In this document: positions 8,892 through 14,884 of the stretch, one piece after another | Layout of the letters: every line of letters starts with the position of its first letter | How positions within the stretch are numbered: position 1 is the first letter of the stretch | Assembly (NCBI GenBank): GCA_035384565.1 | Contig: DAOOIT010000079.1 | Coordinates: 1-23,971 of the forward strand | Length of the DNA stretch: 23,971 bases | Direction of reading: 5' to 3' | From: Planctomycetota bacterium | GTDB lineage: Bacteria; Planctomycetota; PUPC01; DSUN01 | Program-made: the position numbers and the translations under genes | Notes under the pieces: model-generated | Database searches by the model: none | Told to the model about the DNA's origin: nothing | What the model saw: only the letters and a program-made list of their open reading frames with translations

Positions 8892-9401
8892 CTACGGGGT
8901 GTAGCGGCTGACGATGCTGGCCCACTTGCCCTGGGCCGTGAGGATACGCTCGATCACTTCGCGCACGGCCCCGCGGCCGCCCGGCGCCCGGGTGACGAGA
9001 TGGGCGGCGGCGCGCACCTCGGGACGCGCATCGGCCACGGCCACGGCAACCCCCACGCGCCGCATCACGGGCAGGTCGGGCAGATCGTCGCCCACGTAGC
9101 ACACCTGAGCGTCTGCGAGGCCCATGGCCGCGCGAATCTCCTCGTAGGGCGGCACCTTGTCGCCCGCGCCCTGGCGGACGTGCTGAACGCCCAGTTCGCG
9201 GGCGCGTTTGGCGACCGCGCCCGATTCCCGCCCCGTGAGAAACGCCACCTGATAGCCGCTGCGCACGAAGAGGGCGATGCCCGCGCCGTCCTGCGAGTTG
9301 AAGCGCTTGATCTCCGTGCCGTCCTCGGCCAGCAGAATGCTGCCGTCGGTCAGCACCCCGTCCACGTCGCAGATCAATGCTCGAATGCTCTCGAGGCCCA
9401 A
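8892..9401 (-). CDS. kdsC: 3-deoxy-D-manno-octulosonate 8-phosphate phosphatase (KdsC), HAD family
   Basis: This 169-aa protein is close to the usual KdsC length for HAD phosphatases without a cap domain. Catalytic motif I is DVDGVLTDG (Asp12 and Asp14), motif II is LTGRES, a Lys lies in QGAGDK, and the C-terminal metal motif is GDDLPD. The FNSQDGAGI segment is typical of KdsC. It removes phosphate from KDO-8-P in the pathway to the LPS inner core, in the cytosol. The start is TTG at 9401, seven bases after AGGGAG, with its own promoter in the gap after glyS. It is followed 15 bp later by the LptC/LptA-like gene, so synthesis and export functions are adjacent. Confidence 0.93.
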   Translation of the reverse strand: MGLESIRALICDVDGVLTDGSILLAEDGTEIKRFNSQDGAGIALFVRSGYQVAFLTGRESGAVAKRARELGVQHVRQGAGDKVPPYEEIRAAMGLADAQVCYVGDDLPDLPVMRRVGVAVAVADARPEVRAAAHLVTRAPGGRGAVREVIERILTAQGKWASIVSRYTP

Positions 9402-9436
9402 CCCGGCGCTCCCTGTCAGGCAATGCGTCCGGCGCC

Positions 9437-9465
9437 AGGATACCGCCCGGCGCGAAGCAAGTCAA
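9437..9465 (-). promoter_or_regulatory. Promoter of the kdsC-lpt unit
   Basis: On the minus strand, TTGACT (9465-9460), a 17-bp spacer and TATCCT (9442-9437) lie in the 77-bp gap between glyS and kdsC. The predicted start is near 9430, about 29 nt before the TTG start codon. The genes may also be read through from glyS. Confidence 0.55.
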
Positions 9466-9478
9466 CCGGTCGCCCGCC

Positions 9479-10819
9479 TCACACGATGTTCGATCGCGCG
9501 CCCTCGAGCTTCTCGCCCACGAAGGCGGCCAGCTCGGGAATGGCCACGCGCGGCTGCTCGCGGCTGTCGCGGTAGCGCACCGTCACCGTGTTGTCCTCGA
9601 GCGACTGCCCGTCCACCGTCACGCAGTAGGGCGTGCCCGCCTCGTCCTGGCGGCGGTAGCGGCGGCCGATGGCGCCGCTGTCGTCGTAGAAGCAGCGGAA
9701 GCGCTTCTTCATCGACTCGAAGACCTGCCGCGCCAGCTCGGGCATCCCCGCCTTGTTCACGAGCGGCAGCACGGCCACCTTGATGGGCGCCAGGCGCGGG
9801 TGCAGGCGCAGGAACCGCTCGGTCTCGCCCTTCTCGGTCACCACCTCCTCGAAGGCGTCCACCAGAAACGTCAGCAGCGAGCGGTCCACCCCCGCCGACG
9901 GCTCGATCACGTAGGGCACGTAGCGCTCGCGAGTCTGCTGGTCGAAGTACTCCAGCGCCTTGCCCGAGTACTCCGCATGGCGCTTAAGGTCGAAGTCGGT
10001 GCGGTTCGCGATCCCCTCCAGCTCGCTCCAGCCGAAGGGGAACTCGTACTCGACGTCCACGCAGGCCTTGGCGTAGTGGGCCAGCTCGTTCTGGGCGTGG
10101 GGCCGCAGACGCAGCTTCGCGGCGCGGATGCCCAGGTCGGTGTACCAGCGGAACCGTTCGGCCTTCCAGTGGTCGAACCAGGTCTCGTCGGTGCCGGGCT
10201 TGCAGAAGAACTCGATCTCCATCTGCTCGAACTCGCGGGTGCGGAAGATGAAGTTGCCGGGCGTGATCTCGTTGCGGAAGCTCTTGCCGATCTGCGCGAT
10301 GCCGAACGGCGGCTTCAGGCGGGCCGAGGTCATCACGTTCTCGAAGTTCACGAAGATGCCCTGCGCCGTCTCGGGCCGCAGGAACACCACCGCCGCCGCC
10401 TCCTCCACCGGGCCCATGAACGTCTTGAACATCAGGTTGAACTGGCGGGCCTCGGTCAGTTCGCCGCCGCACTCCGGGCAACGCTTGATGTCAGCAATGT
10501 GGTCAGCGCGGAACCGCTTCTTGCACCCCTTGCAGTCCACCAGCGGGTCGGTGAAGCCGGCCACGTGCCCCGACGCCTCCCACACGCGCGGGTGCATCAG
10601 GATGGAGGCGTCAATCCCCACCACATCCTCACGGTCGCGCACCACAGCGTTCCACCAGGCCTCCTTCACGTTCCGCTTCAGCTCCGAGCCCAGCGGGCCG
10701 TAGTCCCAGCAGCTATTCAGTCCCCCATAGATTTCGCTAGACTGGAAGATGAACCCGCGCCGCTTGCACAGCGACACGATCTTCTCCATCACATCCTGCT
10801 CGGCCTTTGCGTTCGCCAT
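9479..10819 (-). CDS. glyS: Glycyl-tRNA synthetase, dimeric alpha2 type
   Basis: This 446-aa single-chain class II enzyme attaches glycine to tRNA-Gly. The N terminus has FIFQSSEIYGG and the GLNSCWDYGPLG motif 1 region. A zinc ribbon is visible (C96-x2-C99 and C114-x2-C117), then RPETAQGIFVNF, motif 2 (GKSFRNEITP and FRTREFEQMEIEFF, about 178-205) and motif 3 near GVDRSLLTFL, followed by the anticodon-binding domain. This archaeal/eukaryotic-like form differs from the alpha2beta2 GlyQ/GlyS enzyme of proteobacteria. Its length is in the range of bacterial one-subunit enzymes. AGGAG lies six bases upstream of the ATG. It heads the minus-strand run leading into kdsC. Confidence 0.97.
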   Translation of the reverse strand: MANAKAEQDVMEKIVSLCKRRGFIFQSSEIYGGLNSCWDYGPLGSELKRNVKEAWWNAVVRDREDVVGIDASILMHPRVWEASGHVAGFTDPLVDCKGCKKRFRADHIADIKRCPECGGELTEARQFNLMFKTFMGPVEEAAAVVFLRPETAQGIFVNFENVMTSARLKPPFGIAQIGKSFRNEITPGNFIFRTREFEQMEIEFFCKPGTDETWFDHWKAERFRWYTDLGIRAAKLRLRPHAQNELAHYAKACVDVEYEFPFGWSELEGIANRTDFDLKRHAEYSGKALEYFDQQTRERYVPYVIEPSAGVDRSLLTFLVDAFEEVVTEKGETERFLRLHPRLAPIKVAVLPLVNKAGMPELARQVFESMKKRFRCFYDDSGAIGRRYRRQDEAGTPYCVTVDGQSLEDNTVTVRYRDSREQPRVAIPELAAFVGEKLEGARSNIV

Positions 10820-10863
10820 TCGATACTCCTGGACCGGGGCCTCGTAGCCGCAAGCAAGCGCCT

Positions 10864-10892
10864 ATTTTACCAGGAACCCGCCTTCCGGCCAA
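10864..10892 (-). promoter_or_regulatory. Promoter of glyS
   Basis: On the minus strand, TTGGCC (10892-10887), a 17-bp spacer and TAAAAT (10869-10864) predict a start near 10857 and a leader of about 38 nt. The -35 box is weak and the -10 box matches five of six positions. Confidence 0.5.
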
Positions 10893-11049
10893 ACGCGGTG
10901 CCGCCATCCAGTACGGCCCCCAGTCTTCCGCCTGCGCCGTGGCCCGAAGCCCACACACCCTGGGACCCTTGTCCCCAGGAAGCCTCTCTCCCCTCCCCCC
11001 GTTCCTCCGCTCTGCACCCCGGTTGGCCGCCAATCGCCCGTCCTCGGCC

Positions 11050-11173
11050 TTCCACCCATACTTGCTCACCGTCCGGACACGGCCTGTATGGCCGGAACCT
11101 CTAGAATCGCCCATTCTCCCCGTTCCATCCATACTTGCTCACTTTCTCCCCCACAGGAGTGAGCAAGTATGGA
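11050..11173. repeat. Three-copy short repeat forming a perfect 16-bp hairpin
   Basis: TTCCAYCCATACTTGCTCAC occurs directly twice (11050-11069 and 11123-11142), and its core is repeated inverted at 11159-11172. Copies two and three form a perfect stem, TCCATACTTGCTCACT (11128-11143) with its complement at 11158-11173, around a 14-nt loop. No T-run follows on either side. The role is unknown. Confidence 0.75.
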
Positions 11174-11382
11174 CGCGCGCCCTGTGGCCACACCGCTCCC
11201 GCGACTCCCCTTCGCCTTACGAACATCCTCACCATTCATAACAAATTGATACTACAAGGCTTACGCCTCCATCATGGGCCATCGTGTGCACCGCGGGCCA
11301 GGCACCGCTGGTTTGCCTGCCCTTGCGCCGCGGCTTCCATGCGGCGCGGCCGCCTTCGGATGTGTTTGTGGGCGGAACATCC

Positions 11383-11656
11383 CTAGGAGCCTGTCCAAGA
11401 ATCCGCGTCGGACTGCGACGCCCGCGATTCTGGCCACAGGCTAGGAGCACGCAACGGAGAGCATCGCTGACGACGTGCGACAACGCCTGCGGCCAGAAGT
11501 CGCGGCGTCCCTTCGGGTTGCGGCGGCAGCGGAGCGTCTGCCGCGTTGCGTCTCCTCAGCGATGCGCTCCGTAGCATCGCCTGCGGAGCCGCGCCTTGCA
11601 TCCGCCCCGCTGGCGCCGGCAACGCAGCCCACGCGGATTCTTGGACAGGCTCCTAT
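11383..11656. mobile_element. MITE-like non-coding element, copy B (complete)
   Basis: The body, 11387-11652 (266 bp), has perfect 22-bp terminal inverted repeats beginning GAGCCTGTCCAAGAATCC. It is bordered by CTAG (11383-11386) and CTAT (11653-11656), so CTA is duplicated. The interior folds back partially (GAGCATCGCTGA near 11460 against TCAGCGATGCGCTC near 11560) and has no open frame resembling a transposase. The ends recur at 1-53 and 23922-23971, and a short relative lies at 5485-5561. The size, inverted repeats, CTAG/TA target and lack of coding capacity fit a MITE moved in trans, possibly by an IS5-group transposase. That family link is inference. Confidence 0.8.
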
Positions 11657-11854
11657 CCCGCGGTTCGCGGCGTGGGGCTTGGCCCGCGCGGCGGTGAGCC
11701 CACACGCCGCCCCTCTCGTTCACCGCGACCACCCCCTGTGCCGGCACCTGCATGAGGAGTGAATAACTCATACCTGAAGGTTGACGGCGACTCCGCTCAC
11801 CGACTCCGCTTCCCAGAGGGTGACAGGCACGCTTACGCACGTACGCCTGGAGGA

Positions 11855-13258
11855 CTACTCCTTCGCGTGGTCCGGCCAGCGGTCGGGTGTGATGACAAAA
11901 TGCTCGGGATCGGGGTCACCCTCGGCGGCGGGAAACGTCGCCTGCTGTGCGGTGAGGACAGCAGGACGGGGCACGACCTGAGAGCCGCCGGGAGTGAGGA
12001 TGGGGCGGAGGAGCCTGTCATAGTGCTCTGGGGAGGTAGGACCGGGCTGGACCCACAGGGGCGGGCGGCTGTGCTCGGCCTCAGGCCCCTTGACACACAG
12101 GATGTCACGGTCGCCCATGCGGCCGTCGTGGGTGACTACCACGCTATGGTGCACAATGTCGCCCAGGACACGGGTGCATCGGTTGTGCTCAATGAGAAGG
12201 CACCTGATGCGGTACCCGATCCCCGGCTCCTCCGTGACGCTCAGACCGAACGATGGCGGCTCGGCCAGGAGCTTGAACCCCTCGCACGGAAGCGGGCCCG
12301 GTGTGAGTCCCATGCCGCCCGGCGGCACCGTCTTGGCAGGTGGCTCGGGGCGCTTGGCCAGAGGCGTGAGAACCCTCACGATGTCGTCGAACTGGGCGCG
12401 GGTCTTGACGACCACCGCATCGCCGTGGGCCAGGAGGAACAACTCGACGGCCTTCTCGGGGGTATCTATGGCTTCGAAGAAGAAGCCGCGGTCGCTGGTC
12501 CAAAGGTAGTTCTGCTGGTCCTCCAGAACGAGGATGGTGTAAGGGTCGTGCTTCACGCCAATGGCGCGGTAAGCTTGGAGGCCGGCCTTCGGTTTGAGGT
12601 GGGAGAGCTTGAGCTGGAGTGCGCGGCCCGTGAGTTGCAGACCTACCCGGTTGCGCCGCAGAACGAACGGATGGGCGTAGGCGAACTCGACCGAGGTGAT
12701 CTTGCCTGCCTTGTCGCTGGTCAGGAAAAGCGGCGTGCGCACGGGCCAGCCGGCGGCAATGTATTTCTCGGTGGCGCAATCGTAGACGTCACAGACGGCC
12801 CAGACGACTGTGCGCTGCCCTCGGGGAAGATTGACGGCGGCCTCAAGCTCGGCGACGGGAATGCCTACACGACAGCCGGTCCAGCGGGCGGCAGCGTCGC
12901 CCCAGGGCACGGGTGGCTTGGCTCCCATCCAGGCCCAGCTCGACGGCTCCTCGCTTGGCGAAGGCAAGGCGACATTCCCCCAGTGCTTGACGAGAGCGTG
13001 CGGCTGTCCCCCGCTGTCTCGCACCTGGAGTGCTGTGTTCGCATCGAGAAGGAGCCGAGTGTAGAAGCCCACCCAGGCCTGCGGCTCGCCCGTCACCTCA
13101 TAGGCGCCGCGGACGACCACCGTGGCGTTGTCCACGATCCATGCCTCCGTGTCGAGGACTCGTGCCCTGGTTTCCCCGAGGGCTTCAGGCGGCATCACAG
13201 CAAGAGCGAGCGCGACGACAGCCAGCCACGCGACACGGGTGACTGATCCGAGTCCCAT
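11855..13258 (-). CDS. Secreted protein of unknown function
   Basis: This 467-aa protein has a clear N-terminal signal peptide (hydrophobic residues about 8-22, then PPEALGET with a likely cleavage after ALG). The mature part seems to contain an N-terminal beta-rich domain of about 200 residues (VRGAYEVTGE, VGIPVAELEAAVNLPRG, WAVCDVYDC), a middle alpha/beta part (ILVLEDQQNYLWTSDRGFFFEAIDTP, then an EKAVELFLLAHGDAVVV helix-strand) and a C-terminal region with several Cys and His residues. No catalytic signature was recognised. AGGAG lies ten bases before the ATG, with a good promoter upstream, supporting this strand over the long antisense frame. It stands alone between mnmE and the repeat-rich gap. 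It is probably periplasmic. Confidence 0.75.
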   Translation of the reverse strand: MGLGSVTRVAWLAVVALALAVMPPEALGETRARVLDTEAWIVDNATVVVRGAYEVTGEPQAWVGFYTRLLLDANTALQVRDSGGQPHALVKHWGNVALPSPSEEPSSWAWMGAKPPVPWGDAAARWTGCRVGIPVAELEAAVNLPRGQRTVVWAVCDVYDCATEKYIAAGWPVRTPLFLTSDKAGKITSVEFAYAHPFVLRRNRVGLQLTGRALQLKLSHLKPKAGLQAYRAIGVKHDPYTILVLEDQQNYLWTSDRGFFFEAIDTPEKAVELFLLAHGDAVVVKTRAQFDDIVRVLTPLAKRPEPPAKTVPPGGMGLTPGPLPCEGFKLLAEPPSFGLSVTEEPGIGYRIRCLLIEHNRCTRVLGDIVHHSVVVTHDGRMGDRDILCVKGPEAEHSRPPLWVQPGPTSPEHYDRLLRPILTPGGSQVVPRPAVLTAQQATFPAAEGDPDPEHFVITPDRWPDHAKE

Positions 13259-13299
13259 TCGTCACATCTCCTACCCTGAGTGAAGAGCCAATGGAAGCC

Positions 13300-13327
13300 A
13301 TTATCCCTCTCATGGCAGCGGAGTCAA
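13300..13327 (-). promoter_or_regulatory. Promoter of the secreted unknown gene
   Basis: On the minus strand, TTGACT (13327-13322), a 16-bp spacer and GATAAT (13305-13300) predict a start near 13293, about 35 nt before the ATG. It lies in the 118-bp gap after mnmE, so the gene need not be part of the mnmE transcript. Confidence 0.65.
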
Positions 13328-13376
13328 GAACAAGAGGGCAAGCCCGAACAGCTCAGGCAGATCGTGAGCCCCCCTG

Positions 13377-14837
13377 CTACTTGCCAATGCAGAACTGCGC
13401 GAAGATGCGGTCGAGCAGGTCGTCGGGGACGACCTGGCCGGTGATGGCGCCGAGGGCGTCGTGGGCGGCGCGGAGGTCGGCGGCGACGAACTCCTCCCCG
13501 AGGCCCTCTCCCATCGCCTCGACGGCCCGGCCGAGGGCCTCGCGAGCACGGCGCAGGGCCTCGCGGTGCCGCGCGTTAAGAACGAGGTCGGAGGGCAATG
13601 CCTCGACGCGGCCGCTGCGCACGAAGGCCACGAGGGTGGACCGCAACTCCGGCACGCCGGCCCCCGTGAGGGCGGACAGGCGCAAGAGCGGCGAGTGGAG
13701 AGCGCGGAGTGCGGAGTGTGGAGTGGAATCCGAATTGGCCAGGGCGGAGCCCTCGGGGTCGGAAATGGCAGAGGGAAGGTCGCTCTTGTTAAGGAGGAGG
13801 AGCTTATGGGGGGCATGGACTCCGTGCCACAGGCGGCGCTCGGCGTCGGTGAGGGGCTGGCTGGCGTCGAGGACGACAAGGGCGATGTGGGCGCCGGCGA
13901 TGAGGCCCTGCACGCGCGCGATGGCCTCGGCGTCAATCGGGTCGGAGAGGGGAGCGACACCCATCTCCGCGCACGGGCTGGAGCCTGCGGGAGGGCGGAT
14001 GCCCGCGGTGTCGTGGAGGAGGAAGCGGATACCGCCGAGGACCAGAGGCTCGGCCACGGCGTCGCGGGTGGTGCCGGCAACGTCGGTGACGATGGCCCGC
14101 GGGCGTCCGAGCAGGGCGTTGAAGAGACAGGACTTGCCGGCGTTGGGCAGGCCGCAGAGGGCCACGTGCACGCCGTCGGGCGGCAGGGCGCCGGTGTCGG
14201 CGCGGCCGAGGGCCTCGGCGACCACGGCCAGGGCGTGCTCGATGCCGGCCCGCACGTCGCCGGCGGCCACCACCTCGAGGTCGTGCTCGGAGAAGTCAAT
14301 CGCGGCTTCGACCAGCGCGCGAAGCCGAACGAGGCGCTCGTGGAGGTCGCGAATGCGGCGCGAGGAGTCGCCGCGCAGCGCGCGGGCGGCGGCGCCCGCC
14401 TCGGCGGCGCTGGTGGCCTGAATAAGGGCGAGCACGGCTTCGGCCTGGGCGAGGTCAATGCGGCCGTTCAGGAAGGCCCGCCGGGTGAACTCGCCGGGCT
14501 CGGCCACCCGGGCGCCGCGCTGGACGAGGGAGTCCACGACCAGACGGAGCAGGGGCGCGGAGCCGAGGGTGTGCACTTCCACGGTGTCTTGCCGGGTATA
14601 GGAGCGGGGGCCGCGCATGACGTAGAGCGTGGCGGGGATGGCTGGCTGGCCCGGGCCGAGGCGCAGCGGGGCATCGAGGGCCGAATAGCTCGGCAGGGCG
14701 GCGAGATCAGGGCGCGGCTCGGCGAGGGCGGAGCCCAGGATGGCGAAGGCCCGCGGGCCGCTCAGCCGCACGATGGCCCGCGGCGAGGCGCCGGCCGCGG
14801 TGGAGAGGGCCACGATGGTGTCGTCGAGGGAGCGCAT
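13377..14837 (-). CDS. mnmE: tRNA modification GTPase MnmE (TrmE)
   Basis: This 486-aa protein, with MnmG, installs 5-carboxymethylaminomethyl groups on wobble uridines. It begins MRSLDDTIVALSTA and has the folate-binding N domain, a helical domain, and an inserted G domain: P-loop GLPNAGKS (229-236), TTRD (256-259), DTAG (276-279), NKSD (350-353) and SAL (388-390). The C terminus is FCIGK, keeping the conserved Cys. The start is ATG 14837; the much longer open frame upstream is antisense or out-of-frame shadow over yidC. Between NKSD and SAL there are about 35 residues, more than usual, encoded partly by 7-bp tandem repeats. It follows yidC by 47 bp, the order common in many bacteria. Confidence 0.96.
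   Translation of the reverse strand: MRSLDDTIVALSTAAGASPRAIVRLSGPRAFAILGSALAEPRPDLAALPSYSALDAPLRLGPGQPAIPATLYVMRGPRSYTRQDTVEVHTLGSAPLLRLVVDSLVQRGARVAEPGEFTRRAFLNGRIDLAQAEAVLALIQATSAAEAGAAARALRGDSSRRIRDLHERLVRLRALVEAAIDFSEHDLEVVAAGDVRAGIEHALAVVAEALGRADTGALPPDGVHVALCGLPNAGKSCLFNALLGRPRAIVTDVAGTTRDAVAEPLVLGGIRFLLHDTAGIRPPAGSSPCAEMGVAPLSDPIDAEAIARVQGLIAGAHIALVVLDASQPLTDAERRLWHGVHAPHKLLLLNKSDLPSAISDPEGSALANSDSTPHSALRALHSPLLRLSALTGAGVPELRSTLVAFVRSGRVEALPSDLVLNARHREALRRAREALGRAVEAMGEGLGEEFVAADLRAAHDALGAITGQVVPDDLLDRIFAQFCIGK
13691..13726. repeat. 7-bp tandem repeat inside mnmE
   Basis: GGAGTGC, GGAGTGT and GGAGTGG follow directly at 13706-13726, with a degenerate flank GCGAGTGGAGAGC before them. 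On the coding strand this encodes part of the unusually long loop between motifs G4 and G5. Confidence 0.75.
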
Positions 14838-14884
14838 GGGCGATTGCGGGCCGCCGCCAGGCGCGGGCCGCCGCGGCGCGCGGC

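Larger units (their letters stand above)
10893..11854. other. Gene-free region with repeats
   Basis: About 960 bp without a credible gene. The short open frames have low-complexity Pro/Arg/Ser composition and no matching start signals. The region contains a 21-nt imperfect palindrome (10959-10979), the three-copy CCATACTTGCTCAC repeat (11050-11173) and the MITE-like element (11383-11656). No tRNA cloverleaf or other known RNA was recognised. Confidence 0.6.

Noticed and set aside
10894..10912. T-box-like GGCACCGCG on the minus strand upstream of glyS
   Set aside because: The motif resembles the T-box consensus at 12 of 14 positions and precedes an aminoacyl-tRNA synthetase gene. However, the U of UGGN that must pair with the tRNA end is replaced by C, no specifier stem or terminator is visible, and the motif lies upstream of the predicted -35 box, so it would not be transcribed from that promoter.
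11380..11659. TCCC on both sides of copy B as a target duplication
   Set aside because: TCCC flanks fit if the element is taken to start at TAGGAG, but the other copies do not show it and all ends share CTAG or CTAT. The 3-bp CTA duplication is the simpler reading.
11759..13246. A 495-codon plus-strand frame opposite the secreted unknown gene
   Set aside because: The minus-strand frame has a signal peptide, Shine-Dalgarno and promoter; the plus-strand frame has none of these.
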